Shown: positions 1 through 6,817 of the stretch, in pieces
Numbering within the stretch: the first letter of the stretch is position 1
Layout: the number at the start of each line of letters is the position of its first letter
Origin: Verrucomicrobiia bacterium
GTDB lineage: Bacteria > Verrucomicrobiota > Verrucomicrobiia > Limisphaerales > JAUIHU01
Direction: 5' to 3'
Assembly: GCA_030432175.1 (NCBI GenBank)
Contig: JAUIHU010000114.1
Location: 1 to 10,208 of the forward strand
DNA length: 10,208 nucleotides
Made by a program: the position numbers and the translations under genes
Notes under the pieces: generated by a model
What the model saw: the letters and a program-made list of their open reading frames with translations, nothing else
Databases searched by the model: none
What the model was told of the DNA's origin: nothing

Positions 1-744
1 TTTGGAGAGGAACCCTGGAATCGTCCCGAAACACTCAAGAAAATTGGTTATTGCCCGGAAAAAGAATCGCTTCCCAAAGAATTAAAACCACTTCCCTGGT
101 TGACCTCGCTGGGTTTGATTTCCGGGATCCCTGCCTCAGAAGTTCATGACCGAGCAGTGACTATGTTGCGGCGAGTGCAACTCAAGGAAGAACACTGGAA
201 AAAACGAATGGGGCAATTTTCAAAAGGGATGAAGCAAAGAGTGAAATTGGCTCAAGCGCTGATCCATCAGCCAAAACTCCTGGTTCTTGATGAGCCGATG
301 AATGGGTTGGATCCAATGGGCCGACAGGAAATGGCCAATTTGATGAATTCTCTCAAGGAAGAAGGAACAAGTATTCTTGTTTCAAGCCACATTTTGCATG
401 AACTGGAAGCCCTTTGCAGAGAGATATTGATCCTTAATTGGGGACGGGTTTTGGCTTCTGGAAGTCAGAAGGACATTCGCACAGATATCGAGCACTGGGC
501 AGATCAGCTGACCGTGCGGTGTGACAATCCAACCGTACTTGTGCAGACGCTGTTGAAGTCGGAAGCGTTGCTTGGTTATCTGCAGGATCCGGATCAGCCT
601 GAGAAAGTAACCCTCTGGATTCGGGATCCCGAGACATTTTATGCGCGATGGTTGACCTGGATCAGAGAAAGTGGGGCGCACCTCCTGGAGGCTCGCAGTC
701 AGAGTCTTTCGCTGAATCAGGTTTTTGACAAAGTGACCCACTGA
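1..744 (+). CDS. ABC-2 type transporter ATP-binding protein (5' partial)
   Basis: This is the nucleotide-binding subunit of an ABC exporter, which hydrolyses ATP in the cytoplasm to drive its membrane partner. The frame is open from base 1, so the start codon and Walker A lie outside the window. Counting from the first visible residue: a Q-loop region GYCPE at 16-20 (Glu where many families have Gln), an ABC signature FSKGMKQR at 73-80, Walker B LLVLDEP at 93-99, a D-loop GLDP at 102-105 and the switch histidine in VSSHILHE at 127-134. The 'SKGMKQR' signature and the roughly 90-residue C-terminal extension ending in SLNQVF fit the NatA/CcmA-like group of ABC-2 ATPases. The TTG at 100 is not the real start, because Q-loop sequence precedes it. 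The permease gene starts 10 nt after the stop, so the two are surely co-transcribed. The substrate cannot be inferred. Confidence 0.95.
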   Translation, partial: FGEEPWNRPETLKKIGYCPEKESLPKELKPLPWLTSLGLISGIPASEVHDRAVTMLRRVQLKEEHWKKRMGQFSKGMKQRVKLAQALIHQPKLLVLDEPMNGLDPMGRQEMANLMNSLKEEGTSILVSSHILHELEALCREILILNWGRVLASGSQKDIRTDIEHWADQLTVRCDNPTVLVQTLLKSEALLGYLQDPDQPEKVTLWIRDPETFYARWLTWIRESGAHLLEARSQSLSLNQVFDKVTH

Positions 745-754
745 AAACCATTCG

Positions 755-1627
755 ATGTGCGAGTCAGACATGAATACAGAACACACCAAACCGAAGTCTG
801 CACAAGATCTTCCGGAAAACTTCCAGACAGGAGGATTTTCACCGGACACAATACGACCTTCGATGCTACGCACCTTGGCCGGGCTATGGGCATATACACT
901 GCAAAAGCATTTGATTCGGTCCAGGCTCTTCAACGCATTATCCTTCATTTTAGTGGTGCCTCTGGTAGCGCTTTATGCAGTCACTGAATCTACACTGGAA
1001 AGCGCGAACACTATTGGCTTTTATGATTTGGCATTTCGGTATGATTTTCTGTTAGTGTTGCCATTTACCTGTGTAGCCAGCCTTGGAGGAGTGATTCGGG
1101 AAGAAATGCAGCATGACACATTGGTTTTTCTTGGAACTCGCCCCGTGCGCAGGGTGGAGTTACTGGGAGGAGTGTATTTATGCCAGGTTGGTTTTTTGCA
1201 AATCCTTGCGCTGCTGCATTTATTGGTCTTTTTAGGGGTTGGATCCTACAAATCGGTTGAAGGCATCTGGCAAGTGGCGCCGATCTGGTTTGTGGGGCAG
1301 TTTTTATCTGTGTGGGTATGGTCTGCGTTGGGATTGGCTCTTGGCTTGATTTCTAAAAGGTATCTGGCATTGGCGGCCTTTTATGCGGGATTAGTAGAGA
1401 TCGGGCTGTATCGGATCCCTACGAACATTCGGGCGTTGTCAATGCGGGTGCACTTGGAGAGCCTGTTGGGTCGTTCACAAACCCTTCAGAACCAGTTTGA
1501 ATATAAAACCGGGATTCTGGGAATGGACCTGCTTGCGTTGGTATTGGGGACTGGTGTGGCGCTACTGATTGCTGCTTTATTGTACAACTACAAGGAATAT
1601 CACTCGACAGAAGAGATGCAGAAATAA
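755..1627 (+). CDS. ABC-2 type transporter permease
   Basis: This is the membrane subunit partnering the ATPase just upstream (10-nt gap). The 290 residues begin with a polar cytoplasmic N-terminus of about 55 residues. About six hydrophobic segments follow: roughly 61-78, 97-114, 136-162, 177-200, 203-219 and 257-277. Between the second and third is the cytoplasmic loop REEMQHDTLVFLGTRPVRR (115-133). It matches the usual ABC-2 pattern of an acidic pair, a D-G/T-L-like core, a P-x-x-R turn and a re-entry helix, thought to be the coupling helix that contacts the ATPase. The start could be ATG 755 or the in-frame ATG 770; neither has a good Shine-Dalgarno site. The cargo is unknown. Multidrug, lipid or cell-envelope export are all possible, and no third subunit is visible downstream. 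Confidence 0.9.
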   Translation: MCESDMNTEHTKPKSAQDLPENFQTGGFSPDTIRPSMLRTLAGLWAYTLQKHLIRSRLFNALSFILVVPLVALYAVTESTLESANTIGFYDLAFRYDFLLVLPFTCVASLGGVIREEMQHDTLVFLGTRPVRRVELLGGVYLCQVGFLQILALLHLLVFLGVGSYKSVEGIWQVAPIWFVGQFLSVWVWSALGLALGLISKRYLALAAFYAGLVEIGLYRIPTNIRALSMRVHLESLLGRSQTLQNQFEYKTGILGMDLLALVLGTGVALLIAALLYNYKEYHSTEEMQK

Positions 1628-1715
1628 ATTTGACCAAAAGGGCATTGTCTTTTTAGTATTCAGGAAACCCAACCAAACACTTTTGCAGTTTTCGAGCTTC
1701 AAGAGTGTTCGACCC

Positions 1716-1724
1716 TGATATACA
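1716..1724 (+). promoter_or_regulatory. candidate extended -10 promoter of the pseudopilin-like gene
   Basis: The sequence TGATATACA gives a TGn extension followed by TATACA (4 of 6 matches to TATAAT), about 60 nt before the ATG at 1787. The -35 region (around GCTTCA at 1696) is poor, so this is only a weak candidate. The 159-nt gap between the permease and the pseudopilin-like gene needs a promoter or read-through, and this is the best match I see in it. Confidence 0.25.
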
Positions 1725-1786
1725 AGAATCGGTTGCTTAGCATCCGTCAACAGCCGGCGACCTGAGAGCCAACACAGAAAAAGACA

Positions 1787-2554
1787 ATGATCTCAAACCC
1801 AAAATCATCGATATTGACTCGGTTCAGAGTAAACTCCAGCAAGTTTGCTTTCACTCTGATTGAGCTTTTGGTCGTGATCGCAATTATAGCGATTCTGGCC
1901 GGCATGCTGCTTCCTGCCTTGAGTGGAGCGAAGAATTCGGCATTGCGCACTGTTTGTACCAATAACCACAAGCAGCTTCTGACAGCCCTGATCATGTATG
2001 CAGGGGACAATGAGGATTACCTGACATTTCCAAACTGGGGAACCACAGCTAATCAGCCAGGTTGGTGCTACACCTATCAGGCTCGTGGGCGTTATAATTT
2101 CGTACTTGAGGACGGATTGCTTTGGCCTTTGGTCAAAGAACGGAAGCTGTTTCAATGTCCGATAGATTTCCGTAACACTAATGCTCCACTTTTTCGCGCG
2201 CGGATTCAGGGTCGGTACAATACAGTTACCAGTTGGGTGATGAACGGATCTGTTTGTGGTTTTGGGCGTCTTTCAGGGAATTGGCCGAGAGGCAGAGACA
2301 GTTTTAAACTGACTGCATTTCGTCCGGAAGACATCGTTTTCTGGGAAACCGATGAGCAGGAACCATTCTTTTTCAACGATGCTTCCAGTTTTCCTAATGA
2401 AGGAGTTTCGGCTCGACATAATGGTGGGGCTATGATGGGCGCATTTGGCGGGCACACCGAGTTTATGAAGCTTGAACAGTATGCTCAGTGGGTAACAGGA
2501 AATACCGGACGTAACAAATTCTGGAATGCGCCAGACACTCCAAATGGGAGATAA
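1787..2554 (+). CDS. pseudopilin-like protein with prepilin-type N-terminus
   Basis: This 255-residue secreted or membrane-anchored protein carries a type IV prepilin leader. Residues 1-21 form a basic leader ending ...SKFA, followed by FTLIELLVV and a hydrophobic helix to about residue 43. Prepilin peptidase should cut after Ala21, leaving Phe22 at the N-terminus with Glu26 as the +5 Glu. After the helix come PALSGAK (43-49), CTNNHKQLLTALIMYAGDN (57-75), an FQCPID segment (122-127), VMNGS (151-155) and SARHNGG (208-214). This order is that of the abundant Verrucomicrobia/Planctomycetes/Lentisphaerae family with a C-terminal H-X9-DG domain. Here the final motif reads H-X9-GG (His211, Gly221-Gly222). 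Family members are thought to resemble type II secretion pseudopilins, but their role is not established, and no secretion genes lie nearby. There is no clear Shine-Dalgarno; ATG 1787 is chosen because it gives a leader of normal length. Confidence 0.92.
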   Translation: MISNPKSSILTRFRVNSSKFAFTLIELLVVIAIIAILAGMLLPALSGAKNSALRTVCTNNHKQLLTALIMYAGDNEDYLTFPNWGTTANQPGWCYTYQARGRYNFVLEDGLLWPLVKERKLFQCPIDFRNTNAPLFRARIQGRYNTVTSWVMNGSVCGFGRLSGNWPRGRDSFKLTAFRPEDIVFWETDEQEPFFFNDASSFPNEGVSARHNGGAMMGAFGGHTEFMKLEQYAQWVTGNTGRNKFWNAPDTPNGR

Positions 2555-2689
2555 TTCATTTAGGGTAGTAACTCAGTTCATCCAGAATTGTTGACTTTTT
2601 GCTGAACAATATTTGGTTGAAATTATTTGAAACTAATGAGTTCTGCCCTCTTGGTTGGTGAGCAATAATCTGGCAAATTTTTATATATT

Positions 2690-3106
2690 ATGAAAAATTG
2701 GATCTCATGGGCTACCGGTTTAGCGGCGACTGCTCTTATTTTTGCGGCGGGATGCGGAGGCGGTGAGGAAGAAGCCGCAGCTCCTGATTTTGGACAGGCA
2801 TTTGGAGTAACCCCTCCGCAGCAACCTATTCAGGACCAGAAAGCCGCTGAGACGTACACGCAACAATATCAATCTGATCCGGTGCAACGCCAGGCAAGTC
2901 AGGCTTTGGTTTTGGAGCAGCAGCAAGATTGGGCTGGAGCTATTGCTGCATTTGATCAATTGCAAACGATGCAGGGTGTGACCTCCGACCAATGGATGGC
3001 TGCTCGCGCCAAGAAACATGAGTTGCAGCGTCGTTTGATTGAATTGCAAGCCCAGGGCAAATCTGCTGAAGCTGAAGCTGTGATCCGTCAGTTGAGAAGG
3101 CGCTGA
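2690..3106 (+). CDS. small Gln/Ala-rich lipoprotein of unknown function
   Basis: This 138-residue product begins with a lipoprotein signal: Met-Lys, a hydrophobic stretch 5-19 and a lipobox A-A-G-C, with Cys22 the likely lipidated residue. Gly follows Cys, not Asp, so an outer-membrane destination is plausible if Lol rules apply. A short Gly/Glu/Ala linker (23-31) leads into a Pro/Gln-rich segment (42-70). Residues 71-138 look helical (QQQDWAGAIAAFDQL, then KSAEAEAVIRQLRRR), resembling one degenerate TPR-like helical pair with a very basic end. I do not recognise a specific family; similar short lipoproteins with a charged helical tail are common in Verrucomicrobia. No Shine-Dalgarno is present; the ATG follows an A/T-only run (TTTTTATATATT). 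The 135-nt gap upstream has no convincing promoter. The gene is followed by a strong terminator at 3158-3195. Confidence 0.8.
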   Translation: MKNWISWATGLAATALIFAAGCGGGEEEAAAPDFGQAFGVTPPQQPIQDQKAAETYTQQYQSDPVQRQASQALVLEQQQDWAGAIAAFDQLQTMQGVTSDQWMAARAKKHELQRRLIELQAQGKSAEAEAVIRQLRRR

Positions 3107-3157
3107 TTTGTGCTGAGGTTGCAGAGTCATAACTCCAGCCACAAAATAATCACTATG

Positions 3158-3195
3158 AAAACCGTTTTGGGGATCTCTCCAAAGCGGTTTTTATT
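3158..3195 (+). terminator. rho-independent terminator after the lipoprotein gene
   Basis: A 15-bp stem pairs 3158-3172 (AAAACCGTTTTGGGG) with 3177-3191 (CTCCAAAGCGGTTTT) around the 4-nt loop ATCT. It includes only two G-T wobbles and no mismatch, and the T-run continues to 3192 and then ATT. It begins about 50 nt after the lipoprotein stop and cleanly separates that transcript from the phosphorylase gene. The A-rich 5' side could also let it work in reverse, though no minus-strand gene is nearby. Confidence 0.88.
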
Positions 3196-3205
3196 CTTCC
3201 AATCC

Positions 3206-3234
3206 TTGCGATTCCTTTGTTTCGACTCTATAAA
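3206..3234 (+). promoter_or_regulatory. candidate sigma70-type promoter for the phosphorylase gene
   Basis: TTGCGA (3206-3211, 4 of 6 to consensus) is followed after exactly 17 nt by TATAAA (3229-3234, 5 of 6). It sits just downstream of the terminator at 3158-3195, where a new transcript must begin. Initiation would fall near 3241, leaving a 5' leader of about 190 nt before the ATG at 3430. Spacing and position are good, but promoter consensus in this phylum is assumed, not known to me. Confidence 0.45.
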
Positions 3235-3251
3235 GCGCACGGATAACGTGA

Positions 3252-3302
3252 TTGAAATGACGCATACTAACATTTCAAGGCTGAATCCTTGTGTTGATGC
3301 GT
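3252..3302 (+). promoter_or_regulatory. 8-bp dyad with possible pseudoknot in the glgP leader
   Basis: TTGAAATG (3252-3259) and CATTTCAA (3271-3278) form a perfect 8-bp inverted repeat around an 11-nt loop. The loop contains ACGCAT (3260-3265), which is perfectly complementary to ATGCGT (3297-3302) downstream, so an H-type pseudoknot is possible. A 5-bp hairpin CAAGG/CCTTG (3276-3280 with 3287-3291) overlaps the end of the first stem and could compete with it. As DNA the dyad could equally be a repressor operator, lying about +12 to +38 from the candidate start site. Function is unknown. Confidence 0.4.
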
Positions 3303-3353
3303 TATTGTTAAATCATACAGGGTATGGATCGATTCACCCTATCCCTAATCAGC

Positions 3354-3404
3354 AGACTCGTCATGGCTTTTCAGTATTTCATCCTGTGAGACAGGAGCGA
3401 GTCT
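3354..3404 (+). promoter_or_regulatory. nested stem-loop just upstream of the phosphorylase start
   Basis: AGACTCG (3354-3360) pairs perfectly with CGAGTCT (3398-3404). Inside it TCCTGT (3382-3387) pairs perfectly with ACAGGA (3391-3396) around a GAG triloop, leaving one unpaired base (3397) on the 3' side and 21 bases on the 5' side. The outer stem ends 25 nt before the ATG at 3430. No T-run follows, so it is not an intrinsic terminator; a leader RNA structure affecting translation or stability is more likely. I recognise no known riboswitch consensus. Confidence 0.4.
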
Positions 3405-3429
3405 ATTTGCAGTAGTAGAAAAGATTCGA

Positions 3430-5589
3430 ATGAATTACTCGCCTTTAAGCGCTAACGAAGTCACTGAGTTGACAAACGGTTTAAACCGGATGGCAAAGAA
3501 CCTTTGGTGGACCTGGAACCAGGATGCACAGGAAGTGTTTCATACATTGTCACCGAGAGGTTGGCAGAACCTGTACCATAACGCGGTCGCCGTCCTTCAT
3601 GAAGTCTCGGATTATGAATTAAGGGTCCGATTGCAGGAACCTGAATTTGCTGAAAAAGTCAAAAGCGCCCTGAAACAGTTTGATGACTACTTGAATGATC
3701 CTCAGACCTGGGGAGCGCAGCATGCTCCATTTCTAAAAAAGAATCCTGTCGCCTATTTTTCCGCAGAATTCGGGTTGCATGAATCTCTGCCAATTGCAGC
3801 GGGAGGGTTGGGAGTTTTGGCTGGGGACCACACAAAAGCCGCCAGTGATCTTGGATTAGGATTCTGCGGCATCAGCCTCTTTTATCGAGAAGGGTATTTC
3901 CAGCAAGCCATCAACCATGAGAACTGGCAAACTGAGTATTACACCCGTTTGCATCCAGAAAATCTCTCGATGGAGCCTGTTCTTAATGCCAAAGGAGAGC
4001 AGCTTGTTTGTAATGTAGAGATCGCCAACCAGGTGGTTTATTTCCAAGCCTGGCAGGTCAATGTCGGGCGAACAGTGATTTATTTGATTGATGCTGACCG
4101 ACCTGAGAATGACCAGCATCACCGGGATCTGACCCTGCGAGTGTACGGTGGAGATAGTTCAACACGAATCATGCAGGAAATCCTGTTGGGGATTGGTGGG
4201 GTACGTCTGATGCGTGCATTAGGCATCACACCATCCGTGTTCCACATGAATGAAGGACATGCGGCATTCCTTTCGCTGGAATTGATGCGCGAACAAATCG
4301 CTGGCGGAAGCTCAATGGAAGAGGCTTTAAAATGGACTAAGGAACGCTGTGTGTTCACGACACACACACCTGTAGAAGCCGGACATGATCGGTTTCCGGA
4401 AGATATGATGCACTATGCGTTCAGTAAGTTCAGTGATTTATCAAAGATCAAGCACAAGGCTTTGATGAAGCTTGGCCGGATTCATCCCGATGATTCTCAT
4501 GAACCATTTTGTATGACTGTCCTGGCGCTGAAGACATCCCGAGCCGCCAATGGAGTCAGTGAATTGCACGGTCAGGTCAGTCGCGATATGTGGAAAGGGC
4601 TTTATCCAGACAAGCCGGTGGAAGAGGTTCCTATTTCCCACATCACTAATGGCATTTATCTGAAAGGCTGGATGAAAGGGCCGGTGCGTAAGTTTTGGAA
4701 AAGAAAGATTGGCGCCGAATGGGAGAGTGAGATTGCTAATCCTGATTTCTGGAATCGAATGGATGATCCGGAGTTCATCACCGATGAGGAAATCTGGGCA
4801 ATGCGCTATCACTTGAGACGGGAACTGATCGAATTTGCCCGGCGTAGACTATTGATCCAGGGTCAACGCATTACTCAAAGTGATTTTATAGCTTATGACA
4901 GATTGTTGAATCCGGATGCTTTGACAATCGGTTTTGCGAGGAGATTTGCCACTTACAAACGCGCTCCACTCATTTTTGAGCGTATGCAGGAGATTGTCAG
5001 TCTTTGTAAGGATCCTTCACATCCAGTTCAGTTCATCTTTGCTGGAAAAGCTCACCCGCGTGATGATGATGGGAAGCGTTTCATTCAGAAAATCATCCAC
5101 CTGAGTCTGCATTCGGAACTCAATGGCAACCTGGTGTTCCTGGAAAACTATGACATCCATGTCGCCAGAATGATGGTTTCCGGTTGTGATGTCTGGTTGA
5201 ACAACCCACGTCGTCCTCTGGAAGCTTCCGGAACCAGCGGACAAAAAGTGACCTGCCATTTTGGGTTGAACCTGAGCATTTTAGATGGATGGTGGCGTGA
5301 GGGTTACAACGGGGAAAATGGGTTTGCGATTGGTGACGATTCTCATGCGTCGTCTGTAGAAGAACAGGATCGGGTTGATAGCGAAAATCTTTACAACGCT
5401 CTGAAAAATGAAGTGATACCCTGCTTCTTTGCTCGTGACGCTGAGGGAGTTCCAAGGCAATGGGTGAAAAAAATCCGAAACGCCATGAAGACGCTGACTG
5501 CTGAATTCGGGACGTTGAGAATGGTCGAGGACTATGGTCGCAAGATGTATGTTCCTGGCAATCCATATACCTCCGACTCAGATTCCTGA
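3430..5589 (+). CDS. glgP: alpha-glucan (glycogen) phosphorylase, short form
   Basis: This 719-residue cytoplasmic enzyme phosphorolyses alpha-1,4-glucan ends to glucose-1-phosphate using pyridoxal phosphate (GT35 family). It belongs to the shorter bacterial/archaeal subgroup of about 700-850 residues, not the MalP/GlgP long form. The N-terminal 100 residues (NLWWTWNQDAQEVF near 25-38) match the extra domain typical of that subgroup. Motifs follow in order: AYFSAEFGLHESLPI (108-122) with GGLGVLAGDH (125-134), HMNEGHAAF (272-280), TTHTPVEAGHD (310-320), ITNGIY (405-410), GFARRFATYKR (501-511) and EASGTSGQK (598-606). Lys606 is the expected PLP-binding lysine; the preceding residue is Gln where many members have Met. 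DGWWREG follows at 619-625. All core motifs are intact. It follows a structured leader and starts at ATG 3430 with only weak purines upstream. No glycogen synthase or branching gene is visible. Maltodextrin is an alternative substrate. Confidence 0.95.
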   Translation: MNYSPLSANEVTELTNGLNRMAKNLWWTWNQDAQEVFHTLSPRGWQNLYHNAVAVLHEVSDYELRVRLQEPEFAEKVKSALKQFDDYLNDPQTWGAQHAPFLKKNPVAYFSAEFGLHESLPIAAGGLGVLAGDHTKAASDLGLGFCGISLFYREGYFQQAINHENWQTEYYTRLHPENLSMEPVLNAKGEQLVCNVEIANQVVYFQAWQVNVGRTVIYLIDADRPENDQHHRDLTLRVYGGDSSTRIMQEILLGIGGVRLMRALGITPSVFHMNEGHAAFLSLELMREQIAGGSSMEEALKWTKERCVFTTHTPVEAGHDRFPEDMMHYAFSKFSDLSKIKHKALMKLGRIHPDDSHEPFCMTVLALKTSRAANGVSELHGQVSRDMWKGLYPDKPVEEVPISHITNGIYLKGWMKGPVRKFWKRKIGAEWESEIANPDFWNRMDDPEFITDEEIWAMRYHLRRELIEFARRRLLIQGQRITQSDFIAYDRLLNPDALTIGFARRFATYKRAPLIFERMQEIVSLCKDPSHPVQFIFAGKAHPRDDDGKRFIQKIIHLSLHSELNGNLVFLENYDIHVARMMVSGCDVWLNNPRRPLEASGTSGQKVTCHFGLNLSILDGWWREGYNGENGFAIGDDSHASSVEEQDRVDSENLYNALKNEVIPCFFARDAEGVPRQWVKKIRNAMKTLTAEFGTLRMVEDYGRKMYVPGNPYTSDSDS

Positions 5590-5620
5590 AATAATCAGAT
5601 TCGATAACTGAACTAACCTC

Positions 5621-6781
5621 ATGCTGAAAAGCGCGACTGATCCCAAATCGATACGCATGACTGAGGAAGAAGGCTATCCTTCTCAAGCCAGGGGTATGTT
5701 GTATCCGGAATGGGGCAGTTGGCTGGCATCAGTGAATCAGCCCCGATACCGAGCCGGGCATATTTGGGATTGGCTACATCGGAAGAAGATTCGTCGTTGG
5801 GATGAAGCGTCGAATCTTCCTAAAAAGTTGCTCGGACAACTCCAGGAGTCTTTCGGGATTTACGATCCTGAACTGGTTCGGGTCGAAGGCTCTTCGGATA
5901 CGACACGTAAGTTTCTCTGGCGGTTGGAAGATCGAGCCAATATTGAAAGTGTTTGGATCCCGGCTAATCCTGCCTCTTTTGGGAAAAGTTCATCCAGGAC
6001 AACTCTATGTGTTTCCACGCAGGTGGGTTGCGCATACGGATGTAAGTTTTGCGCCAGTGGACTGGCTGGATGGAAACGCGATCTTGATGCTTCAGAGATT
6101 GTGAATCAGATCCTTGCCGTTGAGCGTTGGGCATCAAGTCAAGAGAATGATAAAAAAGACGAAGTTAGCGCTGACGCAGAAAAAAGGCGCATCCAGAATC
6201 TGGTGATCATGGGAATGGGCGAGCCACTGGCTAACTATGATCAGTTACTTAGAGCGCTTCGGATTTTAAATCATTCGGAAGGCATTCCGATCGGCGCGAG
6301 GCGAGTGACGATTTCCACCAGTGGGTTGGCTCCACAAATCGAGAGACTGGCCAAAGAGCCTGAACAATTTCGACTGGCGGTTTCTTTGCATGGAGCGACA
6401 AACGAAACGCGTTCTAAAATCATGCCGGTCAATCGCAAGTATCCATTGGAGAAACTGATTCCGGCTTTGGAAAGTTACCGTGAAGAGCGAGGCAAGATGA
6501 TCACTTTGGAGTATATTCTGATTGCTGGTGTTAACGATCATCTGCAGGAAATACCTCACCTGGCGAAGTTGGCTAAATCATTGAACGCGAAAGTGAATTT
6601 GATTCCATACAATCGTGTGGATGGTTTGGAATGGGTAAGACCCACAGAAGAGCGTCAGGAATTATTTTACGAAACGCTTAAGTCAGCTGGAGCCCGCGTG
6701 ACTCTGAGGAGAGAAAAAGGACATGATATAAACGCTGCCTGCGGTCAGCTTCGATTAAAAGAAGAGGGGCTTGGAAAGTGA
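5621..6781 (+). CDS. rlmN: dual-specificity RNA methyltransferase RlmN (radical SAM)
   Basis: RlmN methylates C2 of A2503 in 23S rRNA and of A37 in some tRNAs, using a 4Fe-4S cluster and two SAM molecules. The 386 residues begin with the RNA-binding N-domain (PRYRAGHIWDWLHRK, about 41-55). The cluster motif C137-AYG-C141-KF-C144 follows, then GWKRDLDASEIVNQI (150-164), the SAM-binding MGMGEPLANYD (197-207), and AVSLHGATNETRSKIMPVNR in the second half. Near the C-terminus, AACGQLR carries Cys374, the methyl-carrying cysteine. Every catalytic cysteine is present. A charged, hydrophilic insertion (about 172-188, SQENDKKDEVSADAEKR) precedes the SAM motif and makes the protein slightly longer than usual. 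ATG 5621 and ATG 5657 are both possible starts; neither has a Shine-Dalgarno. The gene follows glgP by 31 nt and probably shares its transcript. The paralogue Cfr is less likely given the full N-domain and housekeeping context. Confidence 0.95.
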   Translation: MLKSATDPKSIRMTEEEGYPSQARGMLYPEWGSWLASVNQPRYRAGHIWDWLHRKKIRRWDEASNLPKKLLGQLQESFGIYDPELVRVEGSSDTTRKFLWRLEDRANIESVWIPANPASFGKSSSRTTLCVSTQVGCAYGCKFCASGLAGWKRDLDASEIVNQILAVERWASSQENDKKDEVSADAEKRRIQNLVIMGMGEPLANYDQLLRALRILNHSEGIPIGARRVTISTSGLAPQIERLAKEPEQFRLAVSLHGATNETRSKIMPVNRKYPLEKLIPALESYREERGKMITLEYILIAGVNDHLQEIPHLAKLAKSLNAKVNLIPYNRVDGLEWVRPTEERQELFYETLKSAGARVTLRREKGHDINAACGQLRLKEEGLGK

Positions 6782-6817
6782 AAGTTTGGCAAATTTTGAC
6801 ATTATTCTGACCTAAAC

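Larger units (their letters stand above)
3107..3429 (+). other. intergenic region: terminator, promoter and structured leader
   Basis: This 323-nt stretch lies between the lipoprotein gene and the phosphorylase gene and appears non-coding. It holds an intrinsic terminator (3158-3195), a candidate promoter (3206-3234), and then about 190 nt rich in perfect inverted repeats running up to the phosphorylase ATG. Small extra stems are CACG/CGTG (3238-3250), CAAGG/CCTTG (3276-3280 with 3287-3291) and AGGGT/ACCCT (3319-3323 with 3336-3340). An open frame at 3110-3415 crosses the terminator hairpin and gives a protein without family resemblance, so I do not call it a gene. Confidence 0.7.

Noticed and set aside
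382..948. Long minus-strand open frame antiparallel to the ABC genes (a similar one lies at 5120-5686)
   Set aside because: Both lie opposite well-supported genes, and their translations show no domain pattern, so they are reading-frame shadows.
1698..1760. Short imperfect hairpins in the gap before the pseudopilin-like gene
   Set aside because: The stems need wobbles or bulges and have no T-run, unlike the clear terminator at 3158-3195.
2587..2610. ATTGTT/AACAAT dyad and TTGACT in the gap before the lipoprotein gene
   Set aside because: The stem is 6 bp and A/T-only with a 12-nt loop, there is no -10 box at proper spacing from TTGACT, and such short dyads are expected by chance.
2671..2681. 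TGGCAAATTTT occurs both here and at 6787-6797, each upstream of a gene
   Set aside because: An 11-nt match between two places in a 10-kb window is expected several times by chance; no surrounding sequence is shared.
3110..3415. A 101-codon plus-strand open frame between the lipoprotein and glgP genes
   Set aside because: It runs through the perfect terminator hairpin and the inverted-repeat leader, shows no family resemblance or domain pattern and has no ribosome site, so it is chance open sequence.
6796..6801. Perfect -35 hexamer TTGACA just before hisH
   Set aside because: The matching -10 position (17 nt on) falls inside hisH and has no TATAAT-like sequence, so it does not make a usable promoter for this gene.
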